Part shown: one piece after another, positions 1-13,250 of the stretch
Layout: each line of letters starts with the position of its first letter
Position numbering within the stretch: the first letter of the stretch is position 1
From: Halichoerus grypus
Lineage: Eukaryota > Chordata > Mammalia > Carnivora > Phocidae
NCBI RefSeq assembly: GCF_964656455.1
Contig: NC_135726.1
Coordinates: forward strand, 878,001 to 942,000
Length of the DNA: 64,000 nucleotides
Direction: 5' to 3'
Made by a program: the position numbers and the translations under genes
Notes under the pieces: generated by a model
What the model saw: the letters and a program-made list of their open reading frames with translations, nothing else
Told to the model about the DNA's origin: nothing
Database searches by the model: none

Positions 1-2654
1 CGCACCACAGGCCACGGCTCCAGCCCCGGGTGGGGTCTGGGCGAGGCCTTTCCCTGCCACCTTCTGGAACTGTCACGGTGCCGTCGTCTGGCTTTCCCCA
101 CCCCTGCTGCCCCGTCAGTGGGTTGAGTCTGGGGCTGTCTGATTCATCCTCAGCCTCCCACGGCGCCACGGTGTGCAGGATGGCTGTTGAAGTCAGTGGA
201 TCCCAGTTCCTTTTCTGAGTCATTGTATGTCTGTGTGCACACACGTGTGTTCGGAATCCCAAACGTGGAAGAGGCCGCGTGGCCCGTGTCCCCGACACAT
301 GGCAGAGAGCTGGCATGCAGTAGGTGCTTAATTAGTGCTGCTTCCGAGGAGGGGACTGGCATTTGGGGGGGCAGCTGTGTCCTGCCCGCCGCACCACTCT
401 CCCCTGCGAGGGCACCTGGTCCTGCTGAGCGGCCCCCGGGGGCAGCGCTGCCCCTCAGCACTCACGGAGTCAGTAAGACAACCGGCAAGCGTGCTGGAAC
501 TTAATCTCACGACGCCCAGAAAGCTGCAGGCCCGTCAGGCCCACGAGGGGAGCCCACGTGTGCCCGTCAGCCCCCGCTCCTTCCCCGCATGGCGCCTCCG
601 GCCGAGAGGGCCTGTCCCACCCCCGTCAGCTGGCCTCCCCGTGCCCCGGCCCTCGTCCCTGGCCCGACTGCCAGCGTTCCTCCCATACCTGCGGGGACTG
701 GGAGCTGAGGGCTGGGCGCTGACAAGTGGTTAATGTCCCAGATGTTGAGCCGCACCTGGACAGGCACATGGGGCACAGTGGTGACAGCCGTCAGCATGGC
801 GCCACCTGGAGTCAGAGTTTCCCCGGGCTCAGGGATGGGGAGGAAGAGCACCTCTACCCTGTCTGGGTCATGGAAGCCCAGGGGCAGCCCTCTCCGCCCA
901 CCCTGGGACCCGGGGGGGGACAGGAGCTGGGAGGGGACATTGTCATCTGAGATCCTTTAGAAGCCACTGGACGCTGTGTGTCTGCTAGTAGACCAGGGGA
1001 TGCAAACACAGTGACGCGTAGCCGGTGTCACCTCCCAGGCCTGGGGGTGGGGGAGGGGGCGTCGGGACCCTGTGAGGGTCCATGCAAGACTGAGGTCTCG
1101 CCAAGATTGCATTGAACTGGAGAGAACCGGGCCCGGAAGGTGTTTATCTTCCGCTGCTCGTCCACTGGGCAGGTCAGGGGGGAAGCCCCGCACTGTGGGG
1201 GGCAGGGGCAGAACAGTACCGAAGCAGGAGCCCCCAAAGCCCACACTCGGGGCCCGCAGGCCGGGCCGGGCTATGCTTCCTCTCGTAACCTCACGACAAG
1301 CCTGCTGGTGGGCACCCTTGCTGTCCCACTTTCCAGGCGGGGACGCCGAGGCCCAGGGAGGCTCACCAGAGGCAGGCAGGCAGGCGCCACACCGAGCTGC
1401 TTCTGTGACCGAGGGTGGACAGGCCCCTGGAGCTTTCCAGAGTTGTGTGTGTGGTGTCCGTCCCTTCACTGCACACAGTGTGGCCATCCAGAGGGACGGA
1501 GTGGGGCCGCTGCGACTGGTGGGGTAGGAGGAGCCTGGAAACTCGGGATTGGTGGATATCCGTCTGGGGTGCAGCCTTTGGGGCCAGGGCTCACTGGGGG
1601 CCGTTCAGAGGGGTTGACCGAGGCTCCTTCTCTGGACCGCGTCCCGGGCAGCCTGGGCGGGCACCGTGCTGTGGGTTCCCAGAAGCCAGTCACCCGCTGG
1701 ACAGTCCTTTGTCCTTGCAGCTCTCGGGCTGCCTGAGAGGACTGTTTGAGATGGCGAGCCACACCTCCAAATCCTTTCCTGGGGTCATGACCCCAGACTT
1801 CTGGGCAAACAAGCAGGTCTGATTCTATGTCCAAGGTTCCCCCAAGGCTGGGACCCCCTTCATGTGGGGCTTGGATAAGACCGTGCAGAAGGCAGGGGCT
1901 GCAGGAGGTGGCCCGGCCCCCAAGTGCTTTGGAGGACTGCCTTTAGCCAAGAACACAAATGCAAGCAAGGGCTTTGGTGTCTGGAGACACATTCCTGGAG
2001 TGGAAACCGCCCTTATAGCATCAGTGGAAAGACCCAGGCCGAGGCCTGGCATGCGGGATGGAAACTCATGATGTAACAGTGATAAATAATTGGTTCCCGG
2101 TTCCCACTTATGAGCGCACAGCTCGACCTGGGGCGTGGGGCAGACGGCTGAGCTGGAGCCTCAGACGTGCGAGAAGACGCTTCCTACCCGTGCTGTTTGC
2201 AGCACGAAAACAGAAGTGAAGACTTCTGCTTTTTGTAATTCCTGGGACCTCACGGTGAGCCAGATGTCACTGGGAAGGAAAACAAAGATGCACTTGGCCG
2301 TAATAAGGAAGATGTGTCTTCCTGCTCTGCTGTCCACCCACATGCTCTCAGCTGTGCACCGCCGGGAGCCTGGGGTGCCCCGAGGCTGGGAGCCTGGCGG
2401 ACGTGGCAGGGGAGGTTTGGGGAGGATTCCAGGCACAGGCGCATTCGTCTGTCTACTGGGGCAGAGAAAAGTCTTTGGGGGGGGCAGGGCAGAAGGAGAC
2501 CGGGGCTGGTGGGGAGGGTGCTTTGTGAGCTCCATGGCCCTGAACACGGCTCACAAGGAAGTCCTCGCTGTCTGGTCCTGACCTGGGAGCACCCAGGAAA
2601 GCCAGGCTGAGGCAGTGGGAGGGATGGCAGCACGCCAGCTTCTCTGAGTCCTAC

Positions 2655-2755
2655 TGCTTGGCCTGGAATCCCAGCTCCCCTCCCAGTGGCTGTGTGGCAT
2701 CAGCAAATCTCTCACCCTCTCTGTGTCTCCAGTTTCCCAAATGCAAAGCGCAGTC
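2655..2755 (+). mobile_element. MIR fragment
   Basis: GTGGCTGTGTGGCATCAGCA, AATCTCTCACCCTCTCTGTG and TCTCCAGTTTCCCAAATGC give a short MIR core. Confidence 0.5.
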
Positions 2756-5303
2756 CCAGGGCCCCCTCCCCTTCAGATGGTGCCGAGGTGTGTGGGGCAC
2801 GGGGTCTGTCCTCGCTGATCACTGGCCTGTGGACGTGGCTATCACATTCCTGCTCTGGGGGGTACCCGTTGCCATCCTGGGGTTGGCTGGTGAGTGTGGG
2901 GATCTGGTGGCTCTGCGGAGGGTGAACCCTTGTTTCTCTCCTTCCCAGGCAGCCCTGTGCAGGTGCTTACTGGTCCTGCAACACAGCCCAGGCCCCACGC
3001 TGCTGACCCCCTTCCCCACGTATGGGGACACCAGCCCTGTTCCCCTTCCATTTCATGGAGGGGACACTGAAGCTGAGACCATCATGTTCCGTGGCTGCTT
3101 GGTGACAGAGGTGGGCTTCCAACCCATGGGAACCCAGGGCACCTGACTCTGGAGCCCCTGTGTCTCTGCCCTCCAGGGTCGCCAAACAGCTGGGGTCCTT
3201 GGGAACCCGGGGCCCCCACCTCTTCCTTCGGCCGCCCCCTGCAGCCCTGCACAGCCTCAGCAGCCCAGCCTGGACCCTTTCCTGCTGTCCTCCCCTGCGC
3301 CCGAGAAGTCAGAACAGGACTGCCGGCCCTGGGCAGAGGGCACCGTTCCGCGTCCGTTTGGCTGTGTCCGGGGTGGAAAGAAGAGGAGGCATGTGCGCTG
3401 CTGATAGAGTGCATGTCCACGGCGGGCGTAGCCACGGGTCCCGCCGGTGGCCCTTCTGCCGTCCTAGAGACCATGTCCTTCCGAGCATCTGGGGCTGGTC
3501 TGGGCCACTCACTCCTCGCAGGGGCTGCTGGGCTGGCCCTGCCGGGCTCTGGTCTGCAGGCAGGGAGCAGGATGGACGCCGCCCAGCTGTGGGGTGGCCA
3601 TCTGGTGTGACCCCCCCCTCCGGTCACGCCCCTCTGAGCTTCCATGTCCTGTCCGGGGGCGCCCACCTCGGAGCCGCTGGGGCGTCCTGCGGAGGCCGCT
3701 TGCTCCTGCCTTTTACACGGGAAGCGCGCCCTCTTGTGGCGGCTCGGGGTGGGGGTCGGGGTCTGGACTGAGACCCTCTCCACCCGCCTGTGGTCTGATT
3801 GGGTGCGGAGAGTCCTGTCACCAAGATGTGGCCTCTCTGGGTGCCTCACGGAAGTTTGGAGTTTCATCTGCTTATTCCGTGTGATGTGAGTTAGAGGGTC
3901 TGGGCCCCGGAGGCCGCATCCTGCGGGAGGTGCTCTGAAGGGCAGCTCCTTTGAGGAAGCGTTGGCTCACACCAGCCTCGGTGGGCCCGGAGCTGTGCCC
4001 AGCACCCACGAGCAAAGCAGACCTGGCCACGACACAAGGTGGCCATGTGTGACAATTTAGATTGTGGCCATGTTAAAAAAAAAGAAAAGAAAAGGGAAGC
4101 CAGTGCAATTTTCGTCATATGTCTTATTGAACCGAATGGACCCAAAATGTTGTCTTTTCACTCTGCAATTGGTTTTTTAAATTGTTGAGACCTTTTTTTT
4201 TTTTTTTTTAGAGACTTTGAAGTTCTGTATGCGTTTTGCATGCTGGGCATTTCAACTCTGGCCAGCCATGTCGGCCAGCTCGTGGCGGCCGTGTCAGACG
4301 GGACAGGGCAGAGGGCACAGGGAATTCCCAGACGACCCGCAGATGAGGGCAGTGCTGAGGTGGCGCTGTGCAGCGTGACGCTGGGGACAGCCCCACGGAA
4401 GTGGCAGGCAGCAGAGGTGGGAGGGAAGGGCTCCAGGCAGGGGGAGGCTGGCTGTGGAGCCAGATGGCAGGACCCTGGACGTAGAGAGGACTCTGGCTTT
4501 TGTCCCTGGAGCCCCCTGAGCCTGGCTGGCTGGGGCGGGGGCTGATCAGATTTGCATTTTGAGAAGGCCGTCAGGGCAGAACATGGGGAGACACAGGGAG
4601 GCAGCGTCCAGACGCAGGGCTCTGGGGGGGGGTCAGGGTCGGACTGCTGGGGGAGGCGTCCAGGGCGACGCTGAGTCCTGGTCAGTCTCCAGACAGTGTA
4701 TGTGTCCAGGAGAAGCTGCACCTGCCACCCTTGCCCTGCGCGTCTCACCTGGAGCTCCCAGCGTCAGCCCCGAGGCCCCTTCTGTCCCGCAGTCCGAGTG
4801 TCGGTGGGAACGTGGCAGCCCAGGGTGCTTCTTTCCTAAAAAGGCACACTTCTCAACGACCTACACGTCCCTCTTTGCCTCGTGAGGAAGGGTGGGGGGC
4901 CCTGTACATGTGGGGGGGTGTCCAGCCAGAAGGGGAGTGGCTCACTCCGTGGACCCGGAGTCCTTGTGTGTGTGAGTGTGTGAAAACCAGGCCCGAAGGA
5001 AGTGTGACCTCTGACCTGGCTAGCCAGAGAGCGGTTGCTCTGGGGCACTCATGGGGAGCCCAAGGGCTGGCCTCTGTGTCGAGAGTGACCGCCACAGCAG
5101 TGCACGGCAGCATCTGGCCCCCAGCTGGCCTTTCCCGCCCAACGGCACTGCAGCCCCTGAGAACTGTGTATAGAGTGTCCCCAGACTCGATGGGACCACC
5201 TCACAAGTCCCAATATGCCAGCCCCAGCCAGGACCCCACAACTGGAGACCCAAGTCAGCACCCAGTAAGAGGGCTAGCAGAGGACTCAGAGATGGGACTT
5301 TAT

Positions 5304-7275
5304 CCCCAGGACACCTGTCACCACACACCTACATGGACTGTCCCAAGATGCCTGTCACTACACATCTACATGGACCATTTCAGGACACCTGTCACTATAA
5401 TACATCTACATGGACTCTGCCGGGATTTGTCATTAGCATCCATATGGAGCGTCCCAGGACACCTGTCACTACCATCTACATGGACTTTCCCAGGACACCT
5501 GTCACTACCATCTACTTGGACTGTCCCAGGACACCTGTCACTACCATATACATGGACTGTCCCAGGACACCTGTCACTACCATATACATGGACTGTCCTA
5601 GGACTCTTGTCACACACATCTAATGGACTGTCCCAGGATACCTGTCACACACATCTATATGGATATCCCAGGATGCCTGTCACTGTACATCTCTATGGAC
5701 CGTCCCAGGACCCCTGTCACTACCATCTACATGGACTATCCCAGGACACCTGTCACATACATCTAATGGACTGTCCCAAGACACCTGTCACTACCATCTA
5801 CACAGACTAGTCCCAGGACGCCTGTCACTGCACATCTCTATGGACTGTCCCAGGACTCCTTTCACACACATCTAATGGACTGTCCCAGGACATCTGTCAC
5901 TACCATCTATATGGACTGTCCCACGACACCTGTCACATCTAATGGACTGTCCCAGAACACCTGTCACTACAGGTCTAATTGACTGTCCCAGGACACCTGT
6001 CACTACCATCTACATGGACTGTCCCAGGACACCTGTCACTACCATCTACATGGACTGTCCCAGGATGCCTGTCACTACACATCCAATGGACTGTCCCAGG
6101 ATACTTGTCACTACCATCTACATGGACTGTCCCAGGACGCCTGTCACCACCATCTACATGGACTGTCCCAGGACACCTGTCACTACTATCTACATGGACT
6201 GTCCCAGGATGCCTGTCACTACACATCCAATGGACTGTCCCAGGATGCCTGTCATTACACATCTACATGGACTGTCCCAGGATGCCTGTCACTACCATCT
6301 ACATGGCCTGCCCCAGGACGCCTGTCACTATCATCTACATGGACTCTCCCAGGACGCCTGTCACTACCATCTACATGGCCTGCCCCAGGACGCCTATCAT
6401 TGCACATCTCTATGGACTGTCCCAGGACACCTGTCACTACCATCTACATGGACTGTCCCAGGACACCTGTCACTACACATCTACATGGACTGTCCCAGGA
6501 CTCCTGTCACTACCATCTACATGGACTGTCCCAGGACGCCTATCATGCACATCTACACAGACTGTCCCAGGATGCCTGTCACACACATCTACATGGACTG
6601 TCCCAGGATGCCTGTCACTACCATCTACATGGACTGACCTAGGACACCTGTCACTACCATCTACATGGACTGTCCCAGGACTCCTGTCACTACACATCCA
6701 ATGGACTGTCCCAGGATACTTGTCACTACCATCTACATGGACTGTCCCAGGACGCCTGTCACCACCATCTACATGGACTGTCCCAGGACACCTGTCACTA
6801 CCATCTACATGGACTGTCCCAGGACGCCTGTCACTACCATCTACATGGACTGTCCCAGGACGCCTATCATTGCACATCTACACAGACTGTCCCAGGATGC
6901 CTGTCACTATCATCTACATGGACTGTCCCAGGACACCTGTCACTACCATCTACATGGACTGTCCCAGGACTCCTGTCACTACACATCCAATGGACTGTCC
7001 CAGGATACTTGTCACTACCATCTACATGGACTGTCCCAGGACGCCTGTCACCACCATCTACATGGACTGTCCCAGGACACCTGTCACTACCATCTACATG
7101 GACTATCCCAGGATGCCTGTCACTACCATCTACATGGACTGCCCCAAGATGCCTGTCATTGCACATCTCTATGGACTGTCCCAGGACGCCTGTCAGCACA
7201 TCTCTATGGACTGTCCCAGGACACCTGTCAGCATGTCTGTATGGACTGTCCCAGGATGCCTGTCACCACACTGCC
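5304..7275. repeat. 36-bp minisatellite array (about 54 units)
   Basis: A tandem array of about 2 kb whose unit reads ACTGTCCCAGGACACCTGTC then ACTACCATCTACATGG, 36 bases, with variants of other lengths (for example units lacking ACC or carrying ACACATCT). Because 36 is divisible by three, long frames stay open in several phases on both strands, giving repetitive peptides such as MDCPRTPVTTIY. There is higher-order structure: a multi-unit block containing CATCCAATGG, then GATACTTGTCACTACC, then GCCTGTCACCACC recurs near 6,079, 6,700 and 6,988. Confidence 0.95.
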
Positions 7276-8071
7276 ACACACTAGTCCTCACTCGACATAT
7301 TGTGTGGCCTGGTCCTTCAGGCTCTTTATCCATGTGAAACCTCCTTTTCTGCATTTCAGCGATCCTGGTAGTTAAATACCTGGTCAAGGGACCCAGCAGA
7401 GCACCTGGCCCTGTCTGGGGTAGGCACAATTTCTCTTTCTAAGTCAAGGTCATAGTTTGTACAGTGTCGGGCTTTGAGGTTGAGGACACAGGTCAGGGGG
7501 TGGCTGTGAACTGGACTTGACCTCACTCTAACATGTGTTTGGAGGGCTTTGTATCTGATTCTCAAAGGGGCTGAGACCCCTGAAGATGCTAGCTGGACCC
7601 CTTCCCTGTCTGGTAACCCTCACATCACAAAGGCCTTCAGCCCAATGAGACCCCCTGGGGCATGGCTACATATATGGGGTGTAGGGAACATAGAGGTAGA
7701 GGCCCCCATGTCACCAGCCTACCCAGGCCTGGCCTCTATTCTCCTCGTTCTCAATACCTGCAGCCCCAGGGGAGAGCCAGAGTTGGGGTCAGCAAGGGCA
7801 CCACCCTACCTGCCCACTTGTAGGGATGGGTCCCTCAGGTCAACAAGGACGCAGAGCCTGGGAAGAGGGAGGCTGTGGTCCTTCCACATTCGAGGTGCTG
7901 GCAGGTCAGGCCGTGGCCACCAAGGAAGGAAGGTCCACCTGGCCCCTGTCACACACCCATGACCCTCACACTCAGCTCAGGCTCCTGACCCTGTGCTAGC
8001 AGCAGTGTAGACGGGCTGCTGGAAGGAGGAAGTGGGGAAGTCACATCCTGCCTGGCCTCAGTCTCCCCAGT

Positions 8072-8610
8072 AGGTTTTTTTTTTTTAATTGGTGTGGTAA
8101 AATACACAGGGCATAAAATTAACCACCTTCACCATTTCTCAGGGTCAGTTCAGGGGCATTAAATACATTCACATTGTTGTGCAACCACCACGCCATCCAC
8201 TTCTAGAACTTTCTCATCTCCCCTAACTGGAGCTCCATCCATCCCCAGTGCCGCTGCCCACCGCCCCATCCGTTTCTGTCTCTATGGATCTGACTCTTCT
8301 GGGGACCTTGTGTAAGTGGAATCTTACAGTGTTGGTCTTTCTGAGACGGGCTGACCTCACTCAGCATCGTGCCCTCCAGGTCCACCCACGCTGTGGCAGG
8401 TGTCCGAATAGCCTTCCTTGTGATACTTCACCGCATGGATGGACCACATTTTTTTTACCATTCCTCTGCCAATGGACCCTTGAGCTGCTTCCGTCCTTTG
8501 GCTGTCGTGAGGAACGCTGATGTGAACATGGGGGTGCAGACATCTCTTTGAGACCCCACTTTCCCTTCTCTTGTCTGTACACCTAAGCGGGATTTCCGGA
8601 TCTCACTTAA
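8072..8610 (-). mobile_element. L1 3'-end fragment, inverted and 5'-truncated
   Basis: Begins with a T-run (antisense poly-A) and the word GTAAAATACACAGGGCATAA, then the familiar antisense L1M tail sequence (ACATTCACATTGTTGTGCAA, AAGTGGAATCTTACAGTGTT, GAACGCTGATGTGAACATGG). Divergence from the remembered consensus is high, so the copy is old. No ORF2 function remains. Confidence 0.8.
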
Positions 8611-9667
8611 TGTTGCAGGAGCTGCCATACCTCCATGGCCCTCAGCACAACCATCACCACCGTCTAGCTCCCAAACACAGTCGTCCCCCCAAAGAGACCC
8701 TGTCCCCACTGGGATTCACTGCCACCCCCGCGTCCAGTCCCAACGACCACAAATCTGCTCCCATCTCAGGGGACTGGGTCGTGCGCCCTGTGGCCTCTGT
8801 GGCTAGCTATTCTCGCCTGTGCTTGGGGTTTGCTCATGTGGTCGCCTCTGTCACGCGTCCCTCCTCACAGAGCCAACAGTGCTGACCGCCGGGTAGACAC
8901 ACCTTGTGCGCCCCTCCCAGCGCACGGGCTTCAGGTGGCTTCTCCCTCTTGCTGTGGCGGGTCCTGTGCTGTGTATGTTCATGGGCCTGTCTTGCGGGGC
9001 ATGTGCTTTCAGGTCTCTGGGGGGCACACTGAGGAGAGGGACGGCTGGGCCACGTGGCCGCACACGGCTAACCCCTCCACTGGATTCTGAGGGACGAATT
9101 TGTAAGAAGAGCTGTTGGAACAGGGCGGCCCGTCAGCGGGCACACTCTCGCCGCAGTCCCCGGCTCCGCTGTCCCCCCACCCCGAGCTCTGCTCTCCAGC
9201 CGGGACTAGGGCCGTGAGCCTCGTGAGCTTGAAGGCCGCACAGGGAGGCAGCCTGGGGTCAGCTGGGGCGTGTGTCTTCAGCCAAACTCCCTCCTATGCC
9301 ATTTCTCGGGGAGGCCCCTGCAGAAGGACCGGTGGACCTTCCGCTCCCCCAGCCGGTCTGGACACAGGGCGGAATCTGAACCCCCAGGCCCTGGCCAGGG
9401 TGCACGGTTAACTCCTCCCCATTTCTCCAGATCAGAAGACAGGGAGCTCTCGTGTGCCGCAGAAATCCAGTCCCTCCTTCCTGCCCTGACCTCCCACGAC
9501 GGGGTTGGCATGCGGGCTCCAGGGGGCCCCCCGACTCACGCGCACCCAGGAAACTGACCCCAGCGGGCGTCACTGCTCCCGGGTGGCCTGGAGCCACGTG
9601 GCACGGAGCTGGGACGCATCATCAGTTAGAACGCCAGGGTTAGGTGGTGCTTGCTCGTTGCTTTGAC

Positions 9668-9990
9668 AAGTCACAATTGAGCACCTACTGTGTGCTGGGC
9701 ACTGGTCCAGAGTCAAGCAGACAGACTGCTCCCCGTGTGGGCTGCTACTCTCTGGAGGGAGACAGACAATAAATGAAAGAGACAGGGATGTTTTCTCCTC
9801 CAGGGGCTCCAGGGAGGGCCTCAGGCTGGGCGGAGGTTGCTGTCCGGGCCAGGTCAGGCTTCTCTGGTGGAGGGGCATTGGGCGGAGGCCAGCACGGGGA
9901 CTGACACAGGGCTCAGCCAGCGCAAAGGTCCTGAGGCAGGAGCATGCCCAGCACATGTGAGGACCAGCCAGGGGGACTCGTGGGTGGAGC
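9668..9990. mobile_element. Ancient interspersed repeat remnant (L2-like)
   Basis: TTGAGCACCTACTGTGTGCT, GGGAGACAGACAATAAATG and CGCAAAGGTCCTGAGGCAGG follow the order of a common old mammalian repeat, probably the L2 3' end. Family assignment is from memory. Confidence 0.5.
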
Positions 9991-12684
9991 TGTGCACGGG
10001 AGGGGAACAGGAGGGGACAGAGCCTGGTGAGGGAGCTGCCCTGTGGGCACAGAGGGCTTTGGCCGGTCAGAGGCGGCTTTAATACTGAGGCGTGAAAACA
10101 GCGTGTGTCCCGTGCGCCCGGCTCTGTGCTGGAGCACGTACGGGAGGTCCTGTGGCCCCGTGGGGTTCTGCCTGAGTCCCCACCCTCGGGACCACGCCGC
10201 AGAGGTCATTTTGTTCCTGAGGAAGATCCCGACACGGAGCTGCACCTTCCGGCCCGCGGGCCTCCTGGCCCACGTGACTTGTGGGCCCAACAGGGACCCT
10301 TCGGCTTAACCAACCCCTCCGTGGGGCCCCCCGGACCAGTCCCGCCGGTCCTTCCTAAATAAAGCTCTTTGGCTGACAACAGGCCGCCGGCCTTGACGCA
10401 CGGCAAACCCCTGCTCGGAACGTTTCCCAGGGCTTGGCCCCTTGCCCGCAGTGCGGCCGGAGGACGTGGTGGGGGGGGGCTTGCTTGTCCCTGAGACCAG
10501 CACGGCCGTGGGCAGACTGATGTTCGGAGAGCAGCCGCCCGCACGGCCCTCGGAGGGAGAGGTCTGTCCAGCTCTGCGTCGGAAGGGGAATTTGTGTGAG
10601 CCCGAATAACCCAGAGCCCAGATGACGCTCGCACCCGGCCGGTCGGGGCCTCGGGCGGCTGCCGTGCGGCTCGAACCGGAGGCTCAGGGTGCCTGCCGGC
10701 TGGGCGCAATCATTCCCATTTCACAGCAGGGGGAGGGAGTCCGCCCTCCCCACCCCGAGGAGCAGCCTGCCGGTGAGGGTGGGGCCCGGGGGCCTTCCGG
10801 AGGCTGGACCCTTGTCTTTCTACCCACTGCCCTTCTCCGCCTGTCTCTTTAAAATATGTCACTATGGAAATTGTCACGCCGACCAGAGCGTATGATGTGG
10901 GGTCCGTCCCGAGGGCTCACAAGAGACAAGGGTGCAGCGGCCCCAGGAACGCAGGGCAGCCCCCAGATGGATGCGAGCCAGACTCTGCACCTGCCACCAG
11001 GTGCTCCATGGGCCCTGCCCAGCCCATCGGGCCGGAGGGGAGCCCCGGGCCCGTCCCTGGCCTCTCTGAGCCCGGGGTTTCCCTGCTGTCGAAGGGGAGA
11101 CGGCCTGCACCGCCTCGGGAGCCACCCCTTCAGAAAACCCCCCGGGGGCTGTTCTGACTCAGCAGGAGCCTGCCCCAGGTCCCCTCAAGCTTCTGTGACA
11201 CCATTTGGTGGAATGAGTCAAAACACGCAGAAGGTTCCCGCTTAGGAGGCAGGCGGCGGGCCGGCCCCGCTCTCGCCTCCCCCAGCACAGCTGTTGCGGC
11301 TGCACCAGCCCCAGCCCCATCTGCCCGCCTGGCGCCGTCCCAAGGCTGGCGGGGGGGGGGGGGGCTGCCAACAGACACGGCCGTCGTACCGGGGTCGGGG
11401 CAGTGTGGGCGCCGGGACCCAGGCTCCTGCCCTCCCCGTGCCCCTCGGAAGCGGCCCAGCTGGGGCTGGGGCAGGGTGTGGACGCCGAACCCTGGGCTTG
11501 CCCCCAGTGTGCGCCCGCTGGCCGGCGGCTTCTAGCTGTCCCGGGACCGTCCTCTATAAGCGTCTTACCGTGGGATGCGGACAGTGCGACACTGCACTTC
11601 GGAGCAGAAATGTTTCTTGGGGCCAGAGGAGCCCCTCCTTCAGTTTCAGGCAAGGTCAGCCTCCCCGAATTCGTTCTTCACACAGAGAGGGTAAGTCTTG
11701 GCCCAAAGTCACTGGGGTTAAACCCCGGCGTGCCGCCCTCTCTGTGGCCCCCACGGCCTCTCTGGAGTGCACGTGGAGTCCCTTGACCCTGAACCCGTGC
11801 CCTGGGGTAGGGGTGGTGCCAGGACCGAGGGTCTTCTCCCTGCCGTTGTCTCCGCGAGAAACCACGACCAGTGGGTTTGGGCTCCTCCTCGTGACGGGGG
11901 GAGGCCCCCGCGTCTGGACCAGCCACGACCAGCAGCGCTGCCAGTGAGGGACAGGCCTTGGGGACGGACTCTGCCTCCTGGCTGCCCCCAGAGAGCCGCT
12001 GGGCACGGACACAGGCTGAGGCTCTGTGCAATGAGCCAGCGTCCGTGCGTGAAAACGGGACTCCCCTCGTCAGGACCCAGGCCGCCCCCTGTGCTGTAGG
12101 GAGCCCCCTGCCCCCAAATGAGGTCATTGTTATTAGATGCATTTTCTTGTTCACGTTGGGTAGAAGGCCCCAGAGCATCAGCCCAGATCCTTATGATGGC
12201 TGGTGCGTGTGGGAAGGAAATGGACGTTGCAGAGGGTCTGAAGGAGACCTTCACCCTGGGCTGGGGTCTGAGGGTGCAAGTCCGACTGACATTATGCAGG
12301 GCGGGTCCTGAGAAATGGGGTCTTGGGCCCCCGTAGCTCAGGGAAGCACCAGACAGCACACAGGAGGTCAGCCTGGAAGGAGAGGCAAGCAGGAAGCAGT
12401 AGGCAGAGAGACCTGTAAGAGAGCCCAGCATCCTCAGGCAAGCACCCTCCGTTTGTCAGGGGAGTGCTGAGGCCACGGCCGGCAAAGGACCAAGCCCACA
12501 GCCCGTGGGCAGGAGGCGGACACACGCTGGACCTCAAACCCGAAGGTTGTACCCACCCCCTCCCCAGCTGCTGCATGTCCGGGACATGCTGGGAGGCTCC
12601 TGTAGGTTCCCCCACCCCGTCTGCCAAACGGGGGAGACCAGGGATATCTGGAGGAACCAGGTTGGGGCCCGTGTGGAGCTGCCC

Positions 12685-12850
12685 GGACGGGGTCGTAACC
12701 CCAGCTCTGTCCTTAGCTGTGTGCTTTGGGCGGTCACTTAACCCCTCTGTGCCCCTGGACGGAGTAACACGTTTTAAGTTTTCCTTATGGTTATTAAACA
12801 ACAGAACAACCTCACAAGCTGTCGGAAGGATTACACTCAGCACTGGCTGT
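12685..12850 (+). mobile_element. MIR SINE remnant
   Basis: AGCTGTGTGCTTTGGGCGGT, CACTTAACCCCTCTGTGCCC and CTCACAAGCTGTCGGAAGGA match the MIR core and 3' half in order. Confidence 0.65.
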
Positions 12851-13138
12851 GTCCCTGTCCTCCCTCCGTGGTTGGGACGGGATTCCAGGCCGTGGCTTGT
12901 AGCCAGCGTCTCAGGGCTGCCAGCCGCACCCAGCTTTGGGAGGGGTTTGCCCTTGGGGATGGCCGGTCCACTTGTGTATTGTTGGCCCACCTCCCCGAGA
13001 AGGCCCCCCAGTACCGCAGCGGCACCCACAGATGGTAGGATAGGCAGAATGTTCTAGAACACAGTGAGCATCAGGTTTCCCACCTGTGGAGGAAGGGGTG
13101 GACTGACATACACAGAGAGCAGGCCCACTCGGCTACAC

Positions 13139-13250
13139 CGATGCCCAGGGCAGACATGGCTAGTCAATCTCTGTCCACACCGATGCCCAGGGCAGACATG
13201 GCTAGTCAATCTCTGTCCACACCAATGCCCAGGGCAGACATGGCTAGAGG
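13139..13250. repeat. 42-bp tandem repeat, about 2.7 copies
   Basis: ATGCCCAGGGCAGACATGGC begins at 13141, 13183 and 13225; the first two copies continue TAGTCAATCTCTGTCCACAC almost identically, so the duplication is recent. Confidence 0.95.

Noticed and set aside
4060..4215. A-rich and T-rich runs that look like a retroposon tail
   Set aside because: No flanking duplication beyond a few bases and no recognisable element body between the runs.
5979..7337. A 452-codon open frame, with companions on both strands, reading repeats such as MDCPRTPVTTIY
   Set aside because: It lies wholly within the 36-bp minisatellite. A period divisible by three keeps frames open, and there is no start context, splice context or homology.
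10352..10372. AATAAAGCTCTTTGGCTG resembling a transcript 3' end
   Set aside because: No exon or gene-like sequence upstream; a single hexamer in intron is expected by chance.
11348..11365. G14 run, with similar runs near 31,162 (C) and 49,757 (G)
   Set aside because: Homopolymers in GC-rich DNA; likely sequencing-error hotspots, but no functional signal.
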